18,141 bases of DNA from Nitrospirota bacterium (GTDB lineage: Bacteria; Nitrospirota; Nitrospiria; Nitrospirales; UBA8639), in NCBI GenBank assembly GCA_029881175.1, contig JAOUNC010000011.1, forward strand, positions 1 to 18,141, read 5' to 3'. A program made the translations under genes and the position numbers. Within the stretch, counting starts at the first letter, position 1, and every line of letters begins with the position of its first letter. The notes under the pieces were generated by a model. The model worked only from the letters and a program-made list of their open reading frames with translations. It had not been told where the DNA came from and did not search any database. Shown here in pieces: positions 1-6,108 of this stretch.

Positions 1-1280
1 CCAAAAAACGCATTCCAATTTCATCCGTCAAGGTGGGCATGTATCTCTGCGGGATCGACCGTTCCTGGTTAGATACTCCGTTTCTCAGGCATCGGTTTCT
101 TATTCGCTCGGCTGCAGACCTCACCAAGTTACACCAATCCGGGATCCAGGAAATCACCATCGATACCAACCGCGGGTTGGATGACACCACCCTTTCAGGA
201 AATGATTTTCAGGAAGAAATACTTGCCACACCTCCTCCCCAGATAACCCCCATCGTCACCAAAGCGACCATTCCCCCAGAAGTGACACGCATACAGCAAC
301 TGCCGTCAGACATACAGGGAACATCCTTAGGAGGTGAACTCACCTCCATTCAACAGACACGTGAATTCATGCTGGAAGACGTCAAAGATATCCTCGAGAC
401 CCTTGCCAAAACAGGAGGAATCGCTGTTGAGCAGGTGAATATGGTGACCCACTCCATTATGGTGAATACGCTCGACCATGAAGAAGCCTATATTTCGCTC
501 ATTCGCACAAGAGAATTTTCAACAGCGCTGTACGATCATGTGCTCGCCGTCAGCACCTTATCGGTTTTGTTAGGACGTGCGGTCGGCTTAGAAGAATCCA
601 TATGCCAAGACCTGGCTATTGCTGGGCTCCTGCATGACGCCGGCCTTGCCAAGATTCCTCAAGCGCTCAGTCGACCATTCCTAGAATTATCTGATTCAGA
701 ACGGGTGATCTATCAATCTCACCCGAAACGTGGGCTGGACCTGTTGATGCAACAATCCACACTCTCAGAACAAGTCCAGACTCTTATACGGGAGCATCAT
801 GTCGCGCTGGATGGGTCCGGCTATCCAACAAATATTGATCCAGCCACGATTCAGCCAGCCAGCCGCATTCTTCGTCTGGTTGATGAATATGACGAGTTAT
901 TAAGTGGGCATCGGAGTGGAAAACCCCAAACAGTACGGGGTGCGCTTCAGAGCCTCTATCAACTAGGCAAGAAAGGGGGGCTAGACGTGGAATTGGTGGG
1001 AAATTTTATCAATCTCATCGGGATTTATCCCACGTACAGCTTAGTGGAACTCAGCACAGGTGAACGAGGCATTGTCACCGCCAATTCCAAAGAAAACCTT
1101 CTGCATCCCACCATCTTGCTTATCCAGGATTCCGCTCATCAACCATTGTCTGAACCCATTCCTTTTAATTTCTCTATCCTGAGCAAAGATGGATCTGGCC
1201 CTGAGATCGTAAAAATTTTAGCCCCAGAGGAAGTCGGCATTCAGCTGGATACCGCCCTGGAGGATTGGGTCACTCTGTAA
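1..1280 (+). CDS. DUF3391/HD-GYP domain protein, 5' end outside window
   Basis: Probable cyclic-di-GMP phosphodiesterase or degenerate relative, cytoplasmic. The frame is open to the left edge: codons from position 3 read KKRIPISSVKVGMYL, matching the start of the paralogue at 10980, so the GTG at 33 is not the real start and the true one lies upstream. Counting from the GTG at 33, a DUF3391-like N-terminal module (SWLDTPFLRH) covers about residues 1-50, followed by a low-complexity linker and an HD-GYP core at about 150-330. The metal-ligand set is visible: H169, H201-D202, H230, H255-H256 and D284. The signature reads HHVALDGSGYP, with V257 where the family has Glu (HHExxDGxGYP). DGSGYP itself is intact, so activity is plausible but unproven. 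A C-terminal extension of about 85 residues follows. Family assignment is secure; the substrate is inferred. Confidence 0.88.
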   Translation, partial: KKRIPISSVKVGMYLCGIDRSWLDTPFLRHRFLIRSAADLTKLHQSGIQEITIDTNRGLDDTTLSGNDFQEEILATPPPQITPIVTKATIPPEVTRIQQLPSDIQGTSLGGELTSIQQTREFMLEDVKDILETLAKTGGIAVEQVNMVTHSIMVNTLDHEEAYISLIRTREFSTALYDHVLAVSTLSVLLGRAVGLEESICQDLAIAGLLHDAGLAKIPQALSRPFLELSDSERVIYQSHPKRGLDLLMQQSTLSEQVQTLIREHHVALDGSGYPTNIDPATIQPASRILRLVDEYDELLSGHRSGKPQTVRGALQSLYQLGKKGGLDVELVGNFINLIGIYPTYSLVELSTGERGIVTANSKENLLHPTILLIQDSAHQPLSEPIPFNFSILSKDGSGPEIVKILAPEEVGIQLDTALEDWVTL

Positions 1281-1505
1281 GTCACTTCGCCGCCGATTTC
1301 CGTTTAAACCACTCCTCCTCAATGACTCTTCAATATACCCCAGAATGGCCTCACCCAGCCACGACTTATCGCCTCTTAAACGAATCATCAACAAAGGGCA
1401 GCATGGGGCAGGAACAACTCCAATCTGCGCAAGGAGCAAGGTTCCCCAAGAGATGGCGATAAGGGGATGGTCATTCAAAATAATTTTCCGCCGTACCCCA
1501 ACATT

Positions 1506-1518
1506 GGGAGGGGGAGGG
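1506..1518 (+). promoter_or_regulatory. Ribosome-binding site of the small ORF at 1526
   Basis: A purine-rich run, GGGAGGGGGAGGG, contains two overlapping Shine-Dalgarno cores and ends 7 nt before the ATG at 1526. It is the main argument that the short reading frame is translated. Confidence 0.5.
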
Positions 1519-1525
1519 CTTCGAC

Positions 1526-1858
1526 ATGAAATACCTACAACGAAACCCGACAATCAGACTTTGGTGCCTCAGCGGACTCACAGGCATGGTCCTTATGGCA
1601 GGAGTCATTCTTGAAGAAGGCCAAGCCCGCGTCTATGCCCCATCTTCGGTGAGCGTCTCGGTTAAGAATCATAGGTTGATTCCGCAGACGCCAGCTTCAT
1701 ACCCGATCAAGATAGGAAAATCCTCGACCCTGCGTTCAGCCTGGAAACAGCCCTCGAAAGCGTCAGAGGCTCACGATCCTGGGAATGACAAGAAACTAGA
1801 GAAAAAAAGGATGGGACTCGCCATGTTATTTATGGGACTCTTAGCGGAGGAAGGGTAA
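1526..1858 (+). CDS. Small putative secreted or membrane-anchored protein, function unknown
   Basis: A 110-residue reading frame with no family I recognise. It starts with basic residues, then a hydrophobic stretch at about residues 12-28 (LWCLSGLTGMVLMAGVIL) that could be a signal peptide or membrane anchor, and ends with a very basic segment (KKLEKKR) and a short hydrophobic tail (MGLAMLFMGLLAEEG). The ATG is preceded by a strong Shine-Dalgarno run at 1506-1518. It lies 245 nt downstream of the HD-GYP gene on the same strand, so it may be its distal partner or independently expressed. No homology-type evidence supports it; it rests on the start site, signal-like N terminus and length. Confidence 0.45.
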   Translation: MKYLQRNPTIRLWCLSGLTGMVLMAGVILEEGQARVYAPSSVSVSVKNHRLIPQTPASYPIKIGKSSTLRSAWKQPSKASEAHDPGNDKKLEKKRMGLAMLFMGLLAEEG

Positions 1859-2366
1859 GGTCTCTGAAGTCTAGGCACCATTCGAAGACGGTCTCACGAT
1901 CCCGGCAATTCGAATGTTCTCGGTCTCAAACAATTTCACCTCCTCGTCATTTAATGTCGTTCACTCAATCCTCAGTTTACTCGTGCCAAAAGTTGCCATC
2001 CTAAGCATCGCGAAGGATCTGAGCCCAAATCAATAGCCAGTGGCCAGGCGAGATGTTTCGCCGAACCTTCCCTAAGCTCTTCGGCCTAGCTCAGGACAAA
2101 CTGCGTTGAATGGGCTGCTCATGACAACAGGGAAAGCTCTCACTCTATCACTCCAACATCAGGCACAACTTGAAAAGGAATAGGCTAAGCAGAAAGGAAC
2201 CAACCGTTCCACGATAACGTCCTTAGACAGTATGAAGATCAAAACATCAAGCCCTTCCGCATCCATCAACTTTTCAGCACAATCCTCAATCGTCAGACGC
2301 TTTCACCGCACAACGGTCTAACTACCCTATAGTACTCTTGCTGAAAATCAAACGAACTCTTCATCC
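1859..2366. other. Intergenic stretch of about 500 nt between convergent genes
   Basis: No convincing gene. It holds a degenerate dispersed-repeat-like segment at 2069-2105. On the minus strand, 2159-2302 is an open stretch of 47 codons including TIEDCAEKLMDAEGLDVLIF, which reads like protein but has no good start and could be a gene remnant. No clear rho-independent terminator is seen for either flanking gene. Confidence 0.5.
2069..2105 (+). repeat. Degenerate copy of a 'CTTCG..AGCTCAGGACAAACTG' dispersed repeat
   Basis: The segment contains GCTCTTCGGCCTAGCTCAGG followed by ACAAACTGCG. This resembles a family of short intergenic repeats with the pattern CCCTTCGACAAGCTCAGG that I recall from many bacterial genomes. 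Only one copy is in the window, so repetition cannot be shown here. Confidence 0.3.
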
Positions 2367-3326
2367 TCAAGATGACGAGGAAGTAGTATCTTGAGTAACT
2401 GCGAGATGCATGGGAGACAGGCTTTCCAATGCCAGCAAGAGAGCATGCGTTCCAGAGCGCCCATAGCCTTGAGCTTGAACCGCTTGATAGAGCTTGTGAA
2501 CCACGGCGAGTCCTGAAAGGAGCAAACCCATGCGATTCGCTTCAACCAGGGCAATTCCCATGTCCTTAATGAAATGTTCCACAAAAAAACCCGGAGCAAA
2601 ATCTCGTTGCAACATTTTTGGCGCCAGATGATCCAACGTCCAGCAACCCGCTGCTCCCTGGCGAATGGACGCTAAAAGCTTCTCACCATTTAATCCAGCT
2701 TGGTGGGCATACAGCAAGGCCTCACAGACACCAATCATCGTGCCGGCAATCGTGATTTGATTGCACAATTTAGCATGCTGACCGGAACCCGCCGGCCCAT
2801 GATGCACCAAGACTTTTCCAAAGATACTCAGAATAGGTTGAAGAGCCTCAAACGCGGAAAGATCGCCGCCGACCATAATGGAGAGCGTTCCCTGTTTGGC
2901 CCCCACATCCCCACCAGAGACTGGCGCATCCAGCGCAAACGCCTGTTGTTCCTGAGCACGTTCAGCAATCTCTCGAGCTAAACTTGGTTCGGAAGTCGTA
3001 AAATCCACAAACGCCTGTCCTGGACGAGCATTGGCGAGCAACCCTTCCCGGCTTAAATAGATGTGTCGAACATCATTGGGAAAGCCCACCATAGAACACA
3101 CCACATCAGTTTCAGCAGCCATCTCGGCAAGGGTCTCAACCCACTGAGCCCCTTGCTGCAGCAGGCCTTCAGCTTTGGCTTTTGTTCGAGTATGAACCTT
3201 CAACTCATAACCTGCATGCAGGAGATGCTCACACAACGGAGCACCCATCACCCCGACTCCAACCCAGCCAATACGCACAGGGGAAGTAAGGGTTATTGTT
3301 TCTCTAGAAGTCACACTTGTCGTCAT
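2367..3326 (-). CDS. NAD(P)-dependent beta-hydroxyacid dehydrogenase (3-hydroxyisobutyrate/tartronate semialdehyde reductase family)
   Basis: Soluble oxidoreductase that interconverts a beta-hydroxyacid and its semialdehyde; the exact substrate is not determined. From the ATG at 3326 (319 aa) it shows the Rossmann nucleotide loop GVGVMG (residues 23-28), the substrate-binding DAPVSGG (133-139), catalytic Lys186 in GSGQHAKLCNQ, and a second conserved Lys in IKDMG (K254). The 'KLxNQ' form after the catalytic lysine is what I associate with tartronate semialdehyde reductases (GarR) more than with the KxxNN of 3-hydroxyisobutyrate dehydrogenases. The ATG is preferred over a GTG at 3341 because AAGGA lies 7-8 nt upstream of it. 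It follows aguA by about 60 nt and is probably co-transcribed with it. The C terminus ends in a run of four serines. Confidence 0.85.
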   Translation of the reverse strand: MTTSVTSRETITLTSPVRIGWVGVGVMGAPLCEHLLHAGYELKVHTRTKAKAEGLLQQGAQWVETLAEMAAETDVVCSMVGFPNDVRHIYLSREGLLANARPGQAFVDFTTSEPSLAREIAERAQEQQAFALDAPVSGGDVGAKQGTLSIMVGGDLSAFEALQPILSIFGKVLVHHGPAGSGQHAKLCNQITIAGTMIGVCEALLYAHQAGLNGEKLLASIRQGAAGCWTLDHLAPKMLQRDFAPGFFVEHFIKDMGIALVEANRMGLLLSGLAVVHKLYQAVQAQGYGRSGTHALLLALESLSPMHLAVTQDTTSSSS

Positions 3327-3387
3327 ATCATGTTCCTTCACCCGTAATAGAGAAAATAAGGAGAATAACCAGGCCTGTCGAATCAGG

Positions 3388-4944
3388 TCATGGAGCGGGC
3401 TGCTGTTGAGTTAAACAATGTATGGTCCCAAGCCCCCAGACCAAATCTACCGCATGAATACCCACGACTGCCCGGTCAGGAAAGAGTTCCGCCAATATCT
3501 CTAACGCCACCCGATCATTGGGATCATTAAAGGTCGGCACAAGAACAGTACGATTCCCAATATAAAAATTGGCATAACTCGCAGGCAGCCTCCGGCCTTC
3601 AAAGGACAGCGGCCCTGGCATGGGCAAGGGCACCACCAATAAATTTCTCCCGTCTTCCGCCCGCATGCCTTGAAGCCGTTCCATATTCTCAGCCAAGGGG
3701 CGGTAGTTCTCATCGGCCGTATTCGATTCCTGACACAACACCACCGTATAGGGATCCACAAACCGGCACACATCATCCACATGCCCATGGGTGTCATCAC
3801 CGGCAATACCTTTCCCCAGCCATAACACTTGTGAAACCCCTAAGTGGTTACGAAAGACGTCTTCATAATCCTGACGGGAAAACCCTGGATTCCGCACCTG
3901 CACCTGCTCATCCAGCAAACATTCTTCGGTGGTCAACAAGGTGCCTTGCCCATTCACGTCGATGGCCCCGCCCTCCAACACAACCTCGCGTTGGTTTCGT
4001 TTAACCGGGACAATAGGAATATTGAGTTTGGGGCCTAACTTGACAGGGATACGGTCATCCAATTTCCAATCCGCATACTTGGCCCACGCAGTAAAACGAA
4101 AACGGGCAATGGCCACCTGAGCATCAAATTGATCCTGTTTGACAAAAATGGGACCAAAGTCCCGTGCCCACCCCCGGTTGGTCGGAATCCGAAAAAATTG
4201 GACACGGATCATCTCGACACCCACGTTACCCAGCACCCGCCGGGCTTTCAATTCATGAGCTTTATCATTCACGAGAATTCGAACGATCTCCCCCCCAGAG
4301 AGCTTCCGAACCATTTCCCCATACACCCATTGTATGGCTGTCATCTTCCCGGGCCAATCCTTGGTATTGTGTGGCCACCCAATCCATGTCGCTTCATGCC
4401 GCTCCCACTCCGCCGGCATCCGAAATCCAAATTTCTCTGTAATATATCCGGCACGGCCTTTAACACTTCTCTCTTCAATCTGATTTCCCCTCTCTCTACC
4501 AGGGGCTTTCTCTTGAAAAGAAAAAGCGCGAGAGTGAGAATTTTCTTGTTCCCTCTCCCTGAAAGGGAGAGGGGTAGGGTGAGGGTCGGAATTATCAGAA
4601 CCTTCTAACATTCTCAATATCTCCTCCAACACATCATCAGTCTTCGTCAGCACATCATCATTCCAAAATCGCAACACTCGAAAACCTACAGAGTTCAAAT
4701 ACGTCGTACGCTCCTCATCAGCATCTTCTTGTTCGAGATGTTGCCCACCATCCAACTCAATAATCAGCATCCCTTCCAAACAACAAAAGTCGACGATATA
4801 TCCACCAATCGGATGTTGCCGCCGGAACTTCCACTCCTTGATCTGTCCATTTCGAAGGCACATCCAAAGCTTCTTTTCGGCATCGGTCTGATCGCGTCTG
4901 AGGTGTTTCGCGAAAGATTGTAACATCGGTGAAATTCGCTTCAT
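3388..4944 (-). CDS. aguA: Agmatine deiminase with in-frame N-terminal DUF559 nuclease-like domain (fusion)
   Basis: Agmatine deiminase hydrolyses agmatine to N-carbamoylputrescine and ammonia. Numbered from the ATG at 4944 (518 aa), the deiminase spans about 170-518: FRMPAEWERHEATWIGWPHN, EGGAID (324-329), DDTHGHVDD with catalytic His386, and GLGTIHCLTQQ with nucleophile Cys510. The family usually reads GGGxIHC, so the second Gly is Leu here. This part alone is about 345 aa, a normal full-length enzyme. Residues about 6-114 are a complete DUF559 (Vsr/PD-(D/E)XK-like) domain, and 115-167 is a low-complexity linker encoded by palindromic repeats. No stop separates the parts. Whether the cell makes the fusion or starts again at ATG 4419 (M176), or at a lost start near 4443, is unknown. 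AGGGGAG, part of the repeat, lies just upstream of ATG 4944; an in-frame GTG at 4956 is also possible. aguB is immediately upstream. Confidence 0.88.
   Translation of the reverse strand: MKRISPMLQSFAKHLRRDQTDAEKKLWMCLRNGQIKEWKFRRQHPIGGYIVDFCCLEGMLIIELDGGQHLEQEDADEERTTYLNSVGFRVLRFWNDDVLTKTDDVLEEILRMLEGSDNSDPHPTPLPFREREQENSHSRAFSFQEKAPGRERGNQIEERSVKGRAGYITEKFGFRMPAEWERHEATWIGWPHNTKDWPGKMTAIQWVYGEMVRKLSGGEIVRILVNDKAHELKARRVLGNVGVEMIRVQFFRIPTNRGWARDFGPIFVKQDQFDAQVAIARFRFTAWAKYADWKLDDRIPVKLGPKLNIPIVPVKRNQREVVLEGGAIDVNGQGTLLTTEECLLDEQVQVRNPGFSRQDYEDVFRNHLGVSQVLWLGKGIAGDDTHGHVDDVCRFVDPYTVVLCQESNTADENYRPLAENMERLQGMRAEDGRNLLVVPLPMPGPLSFEGRRLPASYANFYIGNRTVLVPTFNDPNDRVALEILAELFPDRAVVGIHAVDLVWGLGTIHCLTQQQPAP
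4551..4585 (+). repeat. Palindromic repeat copy A (AguA-proximal end of the DUF559 module)
   Basis: A perfect 10-bp hairpin, CCCTCTCCCT-GAA-AGGGAGAGGG (4551-4573), is followed by GTAGGGTGAGGG. Positions 4565-4585 are the exact reverse complement of 4950-4970 over 21 bp. It lies inside the reading frame and encodes DPHPTPLPFRER on the minus strand. Confidence 0.85.
4594..4944 (-). other. DUF559 nuclease-like domain portion of the fused frame
   Basis: DUF559 proteins are small, usually free-standing, predicted endonucleases related to very-short-patch repair nucleases (PD-(D/E)XK fold). All the expected landmarks are present: TDAEKKLWMCLRNGQI, the basic FRRQHPIGGYIVDF, then IELDGGQH, giving a D52...E63-x-D65 acidic set (numbered from ATG 4944), and the C-terminal GFRVLRFWNDDVL. 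The domain ends near residue 114, exactly where free-standing family members normally stop. After it the frame runs through repeat DNA (SDNSDPHPTPLPFRERE). The domain looks intact rather than decayed. It could have been its own gene before losing a stop codon. Nuclease activity is inferred from the fold, not shown. Confidence 0.8.
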
Positions 4945-4949
4945 CTCTC

Positions 4950-4985
4950 CCCTCACCCTACCCCTCTCCCCGCTGGGGCGAGGGA
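4950..4985 (-). repeat. Palindromic repeat copy B (start-proximal end of the DUF559 module)
   Basis: CCCTCACCCTACCCCTCTCC begins here, and its 21-bp core (4950-4970) is an exact inverted copy of 4565-4585. The outer half forms an imperfect hairpin, CCCTCTCCCC-GCT-GGGGCGAGGG, with one mismatch. Read on the minus strand, the repeat and the adjoining bases provide AGGGGAG just before the ATG at 4944, so the repeat also acts as the ribosome-binding site of the fused gene. Confidence 0.85.
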
Positions 4986-5085
4986 TCTTTTAACCGTATA
5001 AGTGTGTTGAGTAAAAGACAAATCTTTCGGCTTTCAATGAAAAACCTGATCCATCTGAAGAGAAAACAAGGTCGAAAATAATTAT

Positions 5086-5118
5086 CCTCTCCCTTTAAGG
5101 GAGAGGAAAGGGTGAGGG
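5086..5118 (+). repeat. Palindromic repeat copy C, between aguB and the DUF559 module
   Basis: A perfect hairpin, CCTCTCCCTT-T-AAGGGAGAGG (5086-5106), is followed by AAAGGGTGAGGG, the same layout as copy A with two or three changes (AAAGGG for TAGGG spacing). It sits 33 nt downstream of the aguB stop codon. Copies C and B are separated by about 100 nt of AT-richer DNA with no gene. Confidence 0.8.
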
Positions 5119-5150
5119 TAAAGTTTTCAACAGAAACCGGTCTACCAACA

Positions 5151-6029
5151 CTACGCTCCGTCATCCAACAACCGTTTCGTAATCCCCCCATAGGCATCAA
5201 TGCGGCGGTCGCGGAGGAATGGCCAGTTGCGGCGAACCTCTTCAATGCGCTTCAGATCAATATCCACCACTAGCATCTCTTCCCGATCCACCGAAGCCTG
5301 GTTTAGCACCACCCCAAACGGATCGCACACAAAGGAACTTCCCCAAAACTCCAACCCATCACCGCCAGCAGGAGCCTCATGGCCCACGCGATTCACCGCC
5401 ACGACAAACACGCCGTTGGCAATGGCATGACTGCGTTGGATCGTCATCCAGGCATCGCGTTGAGCTTGGCATTCTTCAGCCTTTTCTTTGGGATGCCAGC
5501 CAATGGCTGTGGGGTAAAATAGAATCTCGGCACCTCGCAAAGCCGTCATACGCGCCGCTTCCGGATACCATTGATCCCAACAGATCAACGGCCCAACGGT
5601 TGCGTGGGTCGTCTTGATTGCCTGAAAACCTCGATCCCCAGGAGTGAAATAAAATTTCTCGTAATAGGCCGGATCGTCCGGGATATGCATCTTGCGGTAC
5701 AGTCCGGCCATCTCTCCTCGTTCATCCAACACGGCAATGGAATTGTGGTAAACCCCGGCCGTCCGCCGCTCAAACACCGACACCAAAATGGTCAGGCCAT
5801 GCTTTTTGGCAATGGCACTGAAAACCTCAGTGGAAGGGCCAGGCACGGGTTCGGCCAAATCAAATAAGTCGGCATCTTCCCGTTGACAAAAGTATTGGGA
5901 GCGGAACAGTTCTGGCAGACAGATTATTTGAGCCCCATTGTTTGCGGCTTCTTCAACCTGACCCACTGCCCGTTCCACATTTGCATGGGTATTGGCCGAA
6001 CAGGCTATTTGAATAACACCAATTTTCAT
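5151..6029 (-). CDS. aguB: N-carbamoylputrescine amidase
   Basis: Nitrilase-superfamily enzyme that hydrolyses N-carbamoylputrescine to putrescine, CO2 and ammonia, the second step after agmatine deiminase. At 292 aa it has the normal length. The Glu-Lys-Cys triad is visible: E40 in CLPELFRSQYF, K113 in YRKMHIPDD, and C150 in ICWDQWYPE. The family C terminus (RDRRIDAYGGITKRLL) is also present, which separates it from other nitrilases. The start ATG at 6029 gives the expected N terminus (MKIGVIQIAC), although its Shine-Dalgarno is weak. It lies about 80 nt downstream of the 261-aa gene and is followed by the repeat cassette and aguA. Cytoplasmic. No speD, speE or arginine decarboxylase is in view, so the source of agmatine lies elsewhere. 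Confidence 0.95.
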   Translation of the reverse strand: MKIGVIQIACSANTHANVERAVGQVEEAANNGAQIICLPELFRSQYFCQREDADLFDLAEPVPGPSTEVFSAIAKKHGLTILVSVFERRTAGVYHNSIAVLDERGEMAGLYRKMHIPDDPAYYEKFYFTPGDRGFQAIKTTHATVGPLICWDQWYPEAARMTALRGAEILFYPTAIGWHPKEKAEECQAQRDAWMTIQRSHAIANGVFVVAVNRVGHEAPAGGDGLEFWGSSFVCDPFGVVLNQASVDREEMLVVDIDLKRIEEVRRNWPFLRDRRIDAYGGITKRLLDDGA

Positions 6030-6108
6030 TGTACGTTCAACTCTTGTTCAGTAAAATTTTTATGGTGGGCTATATGATAGCAATGCTTAACTTATAAACA
6101 ATCCCTTC

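Larger units (their letters stand above)
4444..5150 (-). mobile_element. Candidate repeat-bounded DUF559 cassette inserted in the agu operon
   Basis: Everything between the normal C terminus of aguB (stop at 5151) and the first recognisable AguA residues (TEKFGFRMPAEW, from about 4440) is foreign to a simple aguB-aguA operon. It contains one nuclease-like reading frame, three copies of a palindromic repeat and low-complexity filler. Two copies are exact 21-bp inverted repeats flanking the nuclease frame. There is no transposase and I could not identify a clean target-site duplication, so mobility and exact ends are inferred. A weak minus-strand promoter-like pair (TTGTCT at 5021-5016, TATACG at 5000-4995, 15-nt spacer) lies between copies C and B. 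Confidence 0.45.

Noticed and set aside
1218..1553. 111-codon minus-strand frame overlapping the HD-GYP 3' end
   Set aside because: It overlaps a real gene, has no recognisable family or good ribosome-binding site, and is partly composed of low-complexity Pro/Arg.
4129..4608. 159-codon plus-strand frame across aguA and the repeat
   Set aside because: Antisense shadow of the deiminase; its tail is only the repeat read in the other direction.
4450..4985. CRISPR array
   Set aside because: The repeats are few, palindromic and irregularly spaced, with inverted rather than direct orientation and a coding region between them.
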